From Streptomyces hyderabadensis (lineage in GTDB: Bacteria > Actinomycetota > Actinomycetes > Streptomycetales > Streptomycetaceae), in NCBI RefSeq assembly GCF_020404845.1, contig NZ_JAIOJZ010000024.1:57694-121693 (forward strand): DNA of 64,000 nucleotides. Reading direction: 5' to 3'. The translations under genes were made by a program, and so were the position numbers. Positions 42,686 through 52,246 of this stretch are shown in pieces (the stretch's first letter is position 1; every line of letters starts with the position of its first letter). Under the pieces are notes generated by a model. That model saw nothing but the letters and a program-made list of their open reading frames with translations, did not search any database and was not told the DNA's origin.

Positions 42686-43035
42686 CCCCGGCCGCCGCCC
42701 GGGCCGGGTGAGCCGCGGTCGCGGATACGCCGCGGCCCGGTTCGGACCCGGTGGCGGGCGAGTGCGGGGCGCGGGTGGTGCTCGCCGCCGGATCGGGCGC
42801 GGTGAGGGAGCCGGGCGGGGGTGTCGTCCGGCTTGCGTCGTGTTGCGGGCGGCTTCGGCGGTCCGGGGCGCCGCGCGGAGGAGGTGGGCAGTGGCCGTAG
42901 GGGCGTGGCTGCCGGGCGGGGCCGGGTGACTGCGGTCGCGGGTGCGGCCCGGCTCGGACCCGGTGGTGGGCGCGGGCGGGGCACGGTTGCTGGATGGGGC
43001 GCGGGGTGGGGGTGCCGGGCGGGGTGCTGTCCGGC
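42686..43035. other. 350-base gene-free region containing a degenerate duplication
   Basis: This lies between the convergent ends of the c-di-GMP gene and the LysR gene. It is very G-rich on the plus strand and holds most of the direct repeat described separately. I see no gene, promoter or terminator beyond that repeat. Confidence 0.6.
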
Positions 43036-43082
43036 TCACGCCCCGTCGCGGGCGGCTTCGGCGGCCTCGGTCGCCGCGCGGA
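42703..43082. repeat. Imperfect direct repeat that includes the 3' end of the LysR gene
   Basis: About 170 bases at 42703-42878 recur at 42921-43082. Two blocks are clear: GCCGGGTGA...CGGACCCGGTGG (42703-42757 with 42921-42970) and GGGCGCGG...GCGGGCGGCTTCGGCGG...CGCCGCGCGGA (42794-42878 with 42998-43082). The offset is about 204-218 bases. The second copy encodes the last residues of the LysR protein, so the first looks like a decayed duplicate of the gene tail and its downstream flank. Confidence 0.65.
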
Positions 43083-43872
43083 CCAGGGCCGCGGTCGCCG
43101 TCGAACGCGACTGCCGGGGCCAGGCGAGGGACAGGACGACCGGCGGCGCGTCCAGGACCGGGCGGTAGGCGACGCCGGGGCGCGGGTAGCGGGCGGTCAC
43201 CGAGGCGGGCAGCAGGGTGACGACCTTCCCGAGGGAGACGGCCGTGAGCACCTGGGCCAGGTCGTCGTGGCCGCGCCGGGCGTCGTCGATGTGCCGCGCC
43301 ACACTGCCCGCGTCGAGGCCGAGGTCGGCCAGCTCCAGCCGGTCGCGGTCCGCGAGCGGGTGGTCCGCGGCCAGCACGGCGACGCGCGGTTCGGCGGCCA
43401 GCGTCTCCGTGTCGAGACCGGTCGCGTCGAACGGCGCGTGGACCAGGGCGACGTCCGCCTCACCGGCGCGCAGCAGCCGCGGCTGTTCCTGCCACCCGCA
43501 CAGCCGGACGGCGACCGGCACGGACCCGGGCTCCGACGCGTAGCGGGCGAGGATCGGTTCCAGCAGTCCCGCGTCCCCGTCGGCCTTCACGGCCAGCACC
43601 AGCTTCGGACCCTCGGCCGCCCGTCTGGCCCGACGCCCGGCGGCCTCCAGCGCGTCCAGCGCGACCCGCGCCTCGGCGAGCAGCACGTCCCCCGCCGGGG
43701 TCCGGGTGACCTTGTGGGTGGTCCGCTCGAACAGGGTGACGCCCAGCTCCGCCTCCAGCCGCCGGATCGCCCGGGACAGGGGAGGCGGGGAGATGCCCAG
43801 CCGCTCGGCGGCCCGCGCGAAGTTCAGCTCCTCGGCGACCGCGACGAAGTAGCGCAGGGACCGCGACTCCAT
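43036..43872 (-). CDS. LysR family transcriptional regulator
   Basis: This 278-residue regulator has an N-terminal winged helix-turn-helix (SLRYFVAVAEELNFARAAER, LGISPPPLSRAIRRLEAELG). A short effector domain follows (VLAVKADGDAGLLEPILARY). It is divergent from an NmrA-like gene, with an inverted repeat between, and most likely controls it. The C-terminal residues (AATEAAEAARDGA) lie in the duplicated DNA. The ATG at 43872 has GGAGGGAGG-like sequence upstream. Confidence 0.92.
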   Translation of the reverse strand: MESRSLRYFVAVAEELNFARAAERLGISPPPLSRAIRRLEAELGVTLFERTTHKVTRTPAGDVLLAEARVALDALEAAGRRARRAAEGPKLVLAVKADGDAGLLEPILARYASEPGSVPVAVRLCGWQEQPRLLRAGEADVALVHAPFDATGLDTETLAAEPRVAVLAADHPLADRDRLELADLGLDAGSVARHIDDARRGHDDLAQVLTAVSLGKVVTLLPASVTARYPRPGVAYRPVLDAPPVVLSLAWPRQSRSTATAALVRAATEAAEAARDGA

Positions 43873-43901
43873 GGCCCGCCTCCCTCCGGTGACGCCTGGT
43901 A

Positions 43902-43916
43902 TTGCCCTCAGGGTAA
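43902..43916. promoter_or_regulatory. LysR-type inverted repeat
   Basis: TTGCCCT-C-AGGGTAA (43902-43916) is a near-perfect 7-base inverted repeat 30 bases from the LysR start and in the divergent region shared with the NmrA-like gene. It fits a T-N11-A style LysR box. Confidence 0.55.
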
Positions 43917-44053
43917 CAAGCGGGACCCGACCGATCCTTCAGTTCCGGCCGCCCGGCGAACAGGATGGGAGTGCGCCGGAGAGCGGACGGCAGCAGTCTC
44001 CCCGCCCGGCGCGCACCCACTCTCTTCTCCCTCCCCGAACCGGAGTTGTGCTC

Positions 44054-44953
44054 GTGATCGTCATCACCACCCCGACCGGCGGCATCGGCCGACAGGTCCT
44101 CGACGACGTCCTGGACCTCCTCGACGCCCAGGGCGCCCGGACCACGGTCCGGGTGATCGCCCGCGACCCCGGCCGGCTCACCGACCGGGCCCGGGAGCGG
44201 GCCGAGGTGTTCCAGGGCTCGCACGCCGACCCCGAGGTGCTGGGCGCCGCCTGCGAAGGTGCCGGCCAGGTGTTCTGGCTGGTGCCGCCCGCACCCGGCG
44301 CCGACAGCGTCGAGGGCCACTTCCGCGACTTCACGCGGTCGCTGTGCGAGGTGGTCGCGCGGCAGGGCGTCGCCCGGGTCGTCGCCGTCTCCACCCTGGG
44401 ACGCGGCGTGGCGAAGGACGCCGGACCGATCTCCGCCTCGCTCGCCATGGACGACCGGATCGCCGCCACGGGCGTGCACTACCGGGCCCTGTGCCCGCCC
44501 TTCCTGATGGAGAACCTGCTCGGGCAGGCCGCCGCCCTGCGCGAGACGGGCGAGTTCCGCATGGCCTGCGCCCCCGACCGCGTCCTGCGGACCTGCGCCA
44601 CCGCCGACATCGCCGCCACGGCCGCCCGCCTGCTCCTCGACGACTCCTGGACCGGCCGCGCCGACGTCCCGCTAGTCGGCCCCGACGACCTCACCCCGGA
44701 AGGCATGGCCGAGGTGCTGTCCGACGTACTGGGCCGTCCGGTACGCGTGCTGGAGACGACGCCCGAGGCGTACCGGGCGTCCGCCCTCCGCTTCGGGGCG
44801 AGCGAAGCGGGCGCCCAGGGCCTGGCCGACATGGCCGCGGCGATGGACGCCCAGGGCTTCTACGGCGCGGTCCAGCCGAGCACGCCGGACACCGCGCCCA
44901 CGAGCTTCCGCCGCTGGTGCGAGGAGACCCTCCGGCCGGCCGCGCTCGCCTGA
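44054..44953 (+). CDS. NmrA/NAD(P)-binding-domain protein
   Basis: This 299-residue Rossmann-fold protein starts VIVITTPTGGIGRQVLDDVL; the TGGIG loop is the nucleotide-binding motif. It lacks a clear YX3K catalytic motif, as in NmrA-like and atypical SDR proteins, which act as NAD(P)H oxidoreductases or redox sensors. Other features are GVARVVAVSTLGRGVA and YRALCPPFLMENLL. GTG at 44054 is 8 bases after GGAG; GTG at 44048 is too close. It is divergent from one LysR gene and convergent with the other. Confidence 0.82.
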   Translation: MIVITTPTGGIGRQVLDDVLDLLDAQGARTTVRVIARDPGRLTDRARERAEVFQGSHADPEVLGAACEGAGQVFWLVPPAPGADSVEGHFRDFTRSLCEVVARQGVARVVAVSTLGRGVAKDAGPISASLAMDDRIAATGVHYRALCPPFLMENLLGQAAALRETGEFRMACAPDRVLRTCATADIAATAARLLLDDSWTGRADVPLVGPDDLTPEGMAEVLSDVLGRPVRVLETTPEAYRASALRFGASEAGAQGLADMAAAMDAQGFYGAVQPSTPDTAPTSFRRWCEETLRPAALA

Positions 44954-44984
44954 CGGCGGCTGCGGGCCACGGAACCGGGCGCCC

Positions 44985-45869
44985 TCACCGCTCCAGCAGC
45001 ATCCGCTGCAGCTCCCGCGCAGCCCGCGGCGGAGCCACGTCGCTGCGGTGGGCCAGGGCGATGGTCCGGTGCAGACCGGGCCGGGCCAGCGGGGTCACCC
45101 GCAGTCCGCGCCCGGAACGGGCGGCCACCATCCGCGGCACGACCGCCATGCCGAGCCCGGCCCGCACGAAGCCCAGCACCGCGTCCATCTCCCCGCCCTC
45201 CACGGCGAAGTCCGGCTCGAACCCGGCCGAGCGGCACGCGGCCACGGTCAGCTCCCGCAGGTCGTAGCCGTGCCGGAACATCACCAGCCGCTCGCCCTCC
45301 AGGTCGGTGATGCGCACGGCGCGGCGCCCGCCGCCCGGCCGGGGCGACTCCGGGGACGACACCACCACCAGGTCCTCCCGCAGCAGCTCCACCGTGGTCA
45401 GCGCCGGAGAGGCGGTGGGCAGCGGCAGCACGACCAGGGCGAGGTCGAGCGCGCCGCGCGCCAGCTCCCGCACCAGGTCGTGCGAGCCGCCCTCCTCGAT
45501 CAGCAGCTGGATGCCGGGATAGCGGTCGTGGAAGGCGCGCAGCACGTCGGGGAGCAGGCCGGTGCACAGGCTCGGGGTGGCGCCCAGCCGGACCCGGCCC
45601 CGGCGCAGCTGCGCCAGCTCCAGCACCTCGTGCCGGGCGGTGTCCGCGTCGGCCAGGATGCGCCGGGCCAGCGGCAGCAGCGCCTCCCCGGCGTCGGTGA
45701 GGGTGATGTTCCCGCGCGCCCGCAGGAACAGGTCGGCGCCCAGCTCCCGCTCCAGCGCCTTGATCTGCTGCGACAGCGAGGGCTGCGCCACGTGGACCGC
45801 CTCGGCGGCCCGGGTGAAGTGCCGGGTCTCGGCGACCGCCACGAAGTACTGGAGCTGTTGCAACTGCAT
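44985..45869 (-). CDS. LysR family transcriptional regulator next to the sdh operon
   Basis: This 294-residue regulator starts MQLQQLQYFVAVAETRHFTR, with helix-turn-helix AEAVHVAQPSLSQQIKALER. The effector domain is complete (LGATPSLCTGLLPDVLRAFH, VLGFVRAGLGMAVVPRMVA). The ATG at 45869 is chosen because LysR proteins begin at this point. It is divergent from the succinate dehydrogenase operon with a perfect inverted repeat between, so it probably regulates sdh. Confidence 0.92.
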   Translation of the reverse strand: MQLQQLQYFVAVAETRHFTRAAEAVHVAQPSLSQQIKALERELGADLFLRARGNITLTDAGEALLPLARRILADADTARHEVLELAQLRRGRVRLGATPSLCTGLLPDVLRAFHDRYPGIQLLIEEGGSHDLVRELARGALDLALVVLPLPTASPALTTVELLREDLVVVSSPESPRPGGGRRAVRITDLEGERLVMFRHGYDLRELTVAACRSAGFEPDFAVEGGEMDAVLGFVRAGLGMAVVPRMVAARSGRGLRVTPLARPGLHRTIALAHRSDVAPPRAARELQRMLLER

Positions 45870-45889
45870 ACCGCGAGCATACGTGAGCG

Positions 45890-45904
45890 ATAGGCAGCGC
45901 CTAT
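45890..45904. promoter_or_regulatory. LysR box between the regulator and the sdh operon
   Basis: ATAGGC-AGC-GCCTAT (45890-45904) is a perfect 6-base inverted repeat with the T-N11-A layout typical of LysR proteins. It lies 21 bases from the LysR start codon and 61 bases before sdhC. Confidence 0.65.
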
Positions 45905-45964
45905 GGAAACGAGGCATTCCATGTCTTGGACCGATGAGGTCTCCGCCCCGTAACGTCCTGTGAC

Positions 45965-46672
45965 ATGGCTCTGGCAACGCGGACGGACCGACGGCCGTCC
46001 ATGGCGCGCACCGTGTGGGACTCGACCGTCGGCAAGAAGACAGTGATGGCGGTCAGCGGTCTCGTCATGCTGCTCTACCTGGTCGCCCACATGATCGGGA
46101 ACCTGAAGATCTTCTTCGGGACCGAGGAGTTCAACCACTACGCCCACTGGCTGCGCACGGTCGGCGAGCCGTTCATGCACTACGAGTGGACGCTCTGGCT
46201 GATCCGGGTCGTGCTGGTGGTCGCCGTCGTCGCCCACGCCGTCTCCGCGTACCAGCTCAGCCGCCGCGACATCAAGGCGCGGCCCAGCAAGTACGTGCAC
46301 AAGAAGCCCCGTTCCAGCTACGCGACGCGCACCATGCGCTGGGGCGGGATCATCCTCGGCCTGTTCATCGTCTGGCACCTCCTGGACCTGACCACCGGCA
46401 CCGTGCACTCCGGCGGCTTCGAGTCCGGCAAGCCCTACCAGAACGTCGTGGACACCTTCTCCACCTGGTACGGCAACGTCATCTACATCGTCGCGATGCT
46501 CGCCCTCGGCCTGCACATCCGGCACGGCTTCTGGAGCGCCGCCCAGACCCTCGGCGCCGGCAGCCGCACCCGCGACCGGGCCCTGAAGACGACCGCGAAC
46601 GTCCTCGCGCTGCTGCTCACGATCGGCTTCGTCGCCGTACCCGTGGGCGTCATGACCGGAGTGGTGAGCTGA
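45965..46672 (+). CDS. sdhC: Succinate dehydrogenase/fumarate reductase cytochrome b subunit
   Basis: This 235-residue membrane protein has five hydrophobic spans and several conserved His residues for two haems (LVAHMIGNLKIFFG, MHYEWTLWLIR, VVAHAVSAY, IVWHLLDLTTG, LHIRHGFWSAAQ). This is the single-subunit cytochrome b558 type, as in Bacillus and many actinobacteria. It anchors the flavoprotein and iron-sulfur subunits and passes electrons to or from menaquinone. One base separates it from the flavoprotein gene. No clear ribosome site precedes the ATG. Confidence 0.93.
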   Translation: MALATRTDRRPSMARTVWDSTVGKKTVMAVSGLVMLLYLVAHMIGNLKIFFGTEEFNHYAHWLRTVGEPFMHYEWTLWLIRVVLVVAVVAHAVSAYQLSRRDIKARPSKYVHKKPRSSYATRTMRWGGIILGLFIVWHLLDLTTGTVHSGGFESGKPYQNVVDTFSTWYGNVIYIVAMLALGLHIRHGFWSAAQTLGAGSRTRDRALKTTANVLALLLTIGFVAVPVGVMTGVVS

Positions 46673-46673
46673 C

Positions 46674-48619
<1,946 letters not shown>

Positions 48620-48623
<4 letters not shown>

Positions 48624-49369
48624 AGCTCACCCTGCGCGTCTGGCGGCAGAAGAACGCCGACGCCGACGGCGCCATGTCCACGTACGAGGTGGACGGAATC
48701 TCCAGCGACATGTCCTTCCTGGAGATGCTCGACACCCTCAACGAGGAACTCATCCTCAAGGGCGAGGACCCGGTCGCCTTCGACCACGACTGCCGCGAGG
48801 GCATCTGCGGCGCCTGCTCGCTGGTCATCAACGGCGACGCCCACGGGCCCGAGCGCACCACCACCTGCCAGCTGCACATGCGGTCCTTCAAGGACGGCGA
48901 CACCATCGACATCGAGCCGTGGCGCGCCGCCGCCTTCCCGGTCGTCAAGGACCTGGTCGTCGACCGCTCGGCCTTCGACCGGATCATCCAGGCCGGCGGC
49001 TACATCACCGCGCCCACCGGGGCCGCCCCCGAGGCACACGCCACGCCGGTACCGAAGCCGGACGCCGACCTCGCCTTCGAGCACGCCGAGTGCATCGGCT
49101 GCGGCGCGTGCGTGGCGGCCTGCCCGAACGGTGCGGCGATGCTGTTCACGTCCGCGAAGGTGAACCATCTGAACGTGCTGCCGCAGGGCGCGCCCGAGCG
49201 GGAGACGCGGGTGCTGGACATGGTCGGCCAGATGGACGCGGAGGGGTTCGGCGGCTGCACGCTCACCGGCGAGTGCGCGACCGCCTGCCCGAAGGGCATC
49301 CCGCTGGTCTCCATCACCAGCATGAACAAGGAATGGCTGCGGGCCACGCGCAAGGTGGCCAAGAAGTAG
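48620..49369 (+). CDS. sdhB: Succinate dehydrogenase/fumarate reductase iron-sulfur subunit
   Basis: This 249-residue subunit has the [2Fe-2S] motif CREGICGACSL with a later Cys in TTCQLHM, and ferredoxin-like clusters CIGCGACVAACPNGA and CTLTGECATACPKGIPL. It wires the flavoprotein to the cytochrome b subunit. The ATG overlaps the sdhA stop (ATGA), so translation is coupled. A strong terminator follows, making sdhCAB a closed three-gene operon. Many Streptomyces carry a second sdh operon elsewhere. Confidence 0.95.
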
Positions 49370-49402
49370 CCCCCACGACGTTCGCCGACAGGTGCGGACG
49401 GA

Positions 49403-49437
49403 CGGGGCCGGGAGAGGTGCTCCTCCCGGCCCCGTTT
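49403..49437 (+). terminator. Terminator of the sdhCAB operon
   Basis: CGGGGCCGGGAG (49403-49414) pairs exactly with 49423-49434 around an 8-base loop and is followed by TTT. Confidence 0.85.
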
Positions 49438-49579
49438 CGCTTGAGCGGGCCGGTGTCCGGGAGCCCGGCATTCAGGAAGCGCACATCCGCGCTCCCGGCA
49501 GTCGTCATGCGCAGTACAGCCGGCGTCGGAAGAACTGGGGCGGAAACGTCCCTGCGTTCTCATGACCAGGAGAGCACCC

Positions 49580-50350
49580 ATGACCGGCGTACTGACCGCT
49601 GACCGCCCCCCGAAGCCCGCCGCCGACCGCCGCTACACCGTCGCCCTCGCCCGTGACGAGGACGACGTGCGGGCCGCGCAGCGGCTGCGGCACGACGTCT
49701 TCGCCGGGGAGATGGGCGCGCTGCTGGAAAGCCCGCAACCCGGGTACGACATCGACCCCTTCGACGCGTACTGCGACCACCTGCTGGTGCGCGAGGAGAC
49801 GACCGGGCAGGTCGTCGGGACCTACCGGCTGCTGCCGCCGGAGCGCGCCGCGGTCGCCGGACGGCTTTACGCGGAGAGCGAGTTCGACCTGGCCGCGCTG
49901 GAGGCGATCCGCCCCTCCCTGGTCGAGGTAGGCCGGTCCTGTGTGCATCCCGACCACCGCGACGGCGCCGTCATCGGGCTCGTCTGGGCCGGCATAGCCC
50001 GCTACATGACCGACCGCGGCCACGCCTGGCTGGCGGGCTGCTGCTCCCTCCCGCTCGCCGACGGCGGGGCGCTCGCCGCCGGCGCCTGGGACCGGGTGCG
50101 GACCAGGCACCTGGCGCCCGAGGAGTACCGGGTCCGGCCGCTGCTGCCGTGGCTGCCGCGCCCGGCGGCGCCCGCCGCCCGCACCGAGCTGCCGGCGCTG
50201 CTGCGCGGCTACCTCCGGCTCGGTGCCTGGGTCTGCGGGGAGCCCGCGCACGACGTGGACTTCGGCGTGGCGGACCTGTACGTGCTGCTGCCGATGAGCC
50301 GGGTCGACCCGCGCTACCTGCGGCACTTCCTCTCGCTGGCCCCGGCCTGA
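49580..50350 (+). CDS. olsB: Ornithine-acyl-ACP N-acyltransferase-like GNAT protein (OlsB-like)
   Basis: This 256-residue protein is a GNAT-fold acyltransferase of the hemolysin-like type (YTVALARDEDDVRAAQRLRH, DVFAGEMG, then EVGRSCVHPDHRDGAVIGL). Such enzymes move a 3-hydroxyacyl chain from ACP to ornithine to make lyso-ornithine lipid. The PlsC-type gene that follows immediately supports this. The start is ATG at 49580 with AGGAGAG upstream; the earlier ATG at 49562 has no site. The amine acceptor is inferred from the pair, not seen. Confidence 0.75.
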   Translation: MTGVLTADRPPKPAADRRYTVALARDEDDVRAAQRLRHDVFAGEMGALLESPQPGYDIDPFDAYCDHLLVREETTGQVVGTYRLLPPERAAVAGRLYAESEFDLAALEAIRPSLVEVGRSCVHPDHRDGAVIGLVWAGIARYMTDRGHAWLAGCCSLPLADGGALAAGAWDRVRTRHLAPEEYRVRPLLPWLPRPAAPAARTELPALLRGYLRLGAWVCGEPAHDVDFGVADLYVLLPMSRVDPRYLRHFLSLAPA

Positions 50351-51177
50351 TGAGCGGCTGGCTGCCGTTCGCGCCCTGCACCCCCGCCGCCTGCGTGGAG
50401 CCGTCCGGAGCCGCGGCGGCCGTCCCGCGGGCCGTGCTGCGGCTCACCGCGGTCGCCGTGCTGCTCCTCGCCGGGATCGCCGTCGTGCTGGCGCCGTCCG
50501 TGCTCAGGCGCAGGCTGCCGGCGGCCCTGGTGCGGCGCTGGTGCCGGTGGGTGGTGCGGGCCGCGGGGGTCCGGGTCCGGGTCACCGGCGCCGCCGTCCC
50601 CGGGGGCGGGCTGCTCCTGGTCGCCAACCACGTCTCCTGGCTCGACATCCCGCTGCTGGCCGCCGTGCGTCCCGCCAGGATGCTGGCCAAGAGCGAGATC
50701 AGGGGCTGGCCGGTGGCGGGCGGCCCGACGGCGCGCGCCGGGGTGCTGTTCATCGAACGGGACCGGCCGCGGGCCCTGCCGGGCACCGTCGACACGATCG
50801 CGCGGGCGCTGCGCGCGGGTGCCGCGGTGGCCGCCTTCCCCGAGGGCAGCACCTGGTGCGGGCGGGCCCACGGGACCTTCCGCCGGGCGGTGTTCCAGGC
50901 CGCCCTGGACGCCGGGGTGCCGGTGCAGCCGGTCCGGATCCACTACCGGGCCGGGGAGCGGGCGGTGAGCACGACGCCGGCGTTCGTCGGCGCGGACACG
51001 CTGCTCGCCTCCCTGTGGCGGGTGGCGTCGGCGCGCGGCCTGACCGCCGAGGTGTCGGTGCGACCGGTGGTACCGCCCGGCCGCCACCGTGACCGTCGTT
51101 CGCTGGCCCGGGTCACCGAGGACGCGGTCCACGGTGACCCGGGGAAAGCACCTTCGAAAAGTATGTGTGCTTTGTGA
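50350..51177 (+). CDS. olsA: Lyso-ornithine-lipid / 1-acylglycerol-3-phosphate acyltransferase (PlsC fold, OlsA-like)
   Basis: This 275-residue membrane-associated O-acyltransferase has the PlsC motifs NHVSWLD (NHX4D) and FPEGST. A hydrophobic segment at about residues 27-49 anchors it. Its ATG overlaps the OlsB-like stop by one base (TGATG). In ornithine-lipid synthesis OlsA adds the second acyl chain after OlsB; ordinary phosphatidic-acid synthesis is the alternative. Ornithine lipids are known in Streptomyces, especially when phosphate is low. Confidence 0.75.
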   Translation: MSGWLPFAPCTPAACVEPSGAAAAVPRAVLRLTAVAVLLLAGIAVVLAPSVLRRRLPAALVRRWCRWVVRAAGVRVRVTGAAVPGGGLLLVANHVSWLDIPLLAAVRPARMLAKSEIRGWPVAGGPTARAGVLFIERDRPRALPGTVDTIARALRAGAAVAAFPEGSTWCGRAHGTFRRAVFQAALDAGVPVQPVRIHYRAGERAVSTTPAFVGADTLLASLWRVASARGLTAEVSVRPVVPPGRHRDRRSLARVTEDAVHGDPGKAPSKSMCAL

Positions 51178-51249
51178 GGTTTGTGCCGTTTCCTTACCGC
51201 TGGATGCGGACAACCGGAAGGCAGGCACCCGAAAGGAGGGTGATGGCAG

Positions 51250-52191
51250 ATGATCACCCGTGAAGAGATCGCCAACGTCCTGGACCAGCCGGTCTACGAC
51301 GGGGACGGCAACAAGATCGGCGACGCGAAGCATGTCTTCTTCGACGACATGACCGGGCGCCCCGAGTGGGTGAGCGTCAAGACGGGCATGTTCGGCTCCA
51401 CCGAGTCCTTCGTGCCCATCCGCGACGCCGCACTGGTGCAGGACCACCTCGAGGTTCCCTACGGCAAGGAGCAGGTCAAGGGCGCGCCCTCGGTCGACGT
51501 CGACGCGGGCGGCCATCTGTCGGAGTCCGAGGAGCACCGGCTCTACGACTACTACGGCATCAACTGGGACAGCGTGCTGTCTGAGGCCGAACGCACCGAC
51601 GACGGCCGCTTCGCCGCGGGACCGGGCACGGCGGGCGCGGCCGGAGCCGCCGGAGCGGCGGGTGCGGCGGGCATGGCCGGCCGCACCGGCGAGACCGGCG
51701 GCAAGGACATGCGCGGTACGGCCGGTACCGGCGGCATGACCGGTCGCCAGGACGCCATGGACCGCGAGGCCATGCGCGGGGACGAGGCCATGACCCGCTC
51801 CGAGGAGCAGTTGCACGTCGGCGTCGAACGGCACGAGTCGGGCCGGGCCAGGCTGCACAAGTACGTGGTCACGGAAGAGACCCAGCAGACCGTTCCGGTG
51901 ACCCACGAGGAAGTGCGCGTGGTGCGCGAGCCCATCACGGACGCCAACCGTGACGAGGCCCTGGCCGGGCCGGAGATCAGCGAGGCCGAGCACGAGGTCA
52001 CGCTGCACGCGGAACGCCCCGTGGTGAGGACGGAGACGGTGCCCGTGGAGCGGGTCCGCATGACCACGGAGGAGATCACGGAGAACGAGACGGTGCGCGG
52101 CCAGGTCCGCAAGGAGCGCATCGAGGCCGAGACCGAGACCTTCACGGAGGACGAGACCGGCCGGGGCGGCAAGCGGCGGGGCCGCGAGTGA
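51250..52191 (+). CDS. PRC-barrel and DUF2382 (YsnF/AvaK-like) stress-associated protein
   Basis: This 313-residue cytoplasmic protein has a PRC-barrel at about residues 5-85 (NVLDQPVYDGDGNKIGDAKH). An Ala/Gly-rich low-complexity linker lies at about 118-165. A DUF2382 domain of repeated acidic strands lies at about 190-300 (LHVGVERHESGRARLHKYVV). This architecture is common in Streptomyces and often tied to general stress. AAAGGAGGG lies upstream of ATG 51250; an ATG at 51243 is out of frame. The molecular role is unknown. Confidence 0.85.
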   Translation: MITREEIANVLDQPVYDGDGNKIGDAKHVFFDDMTGRPEWVSVKTGMFGSTESFVPIRDAALVQDHLEVPYGKEQVKGAPSVDVDAGGHLSESEEHRLYDYYGINWDSVLSEAERTDDGRFAAGPGTAGAAGAAGAAGAAGMAGRTGETGGKDMRGTAGTGGMTGRQDAMDREAMRGDEAMTRSEEQLHVGVERHESGRARLHKYVVTEETQQTVPVTHEEVRVVREPITDANRDEALAGPEISEAEHEVTLHAERPVVRTETVPVERVRMTTEEITENETVRGQVRKERIEAETETFTEDETGRGGKRRGRE

Positions 52192-52219
52192 CCGTCACCC
52201 GGTCGTCAGTACGGACCGT

Positions 52220-52246
52220 GCGCCGGTGAACGGACTTCACCGGCGC
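52220..52246. terminator. Hairpin between convergent PRC-barrel and UvrA-like genes
   Basis: GCGCCGGTGAA (52220-52230) pairs exactly with 52236-52246 around a 5-base loop. The right arm contains the stop codon and last codons of the UvrA-like gene. Confidence 0.75.

Noticed and set aside
42708..43220. Several open frames in the repeat region after the c-di-GMP gene
   Set aside because: They are Gly/Arg-rich, lack ribosome sites and overlap the LysR gene; base composition explains them.
43871..44053. Upstream extension of the NmrA-like gene across the LysR operator
   Set aside because: The Rossmann fold starts at VIVITTPTGGIG. The extension would overlap the divergent promoter and LysR box.
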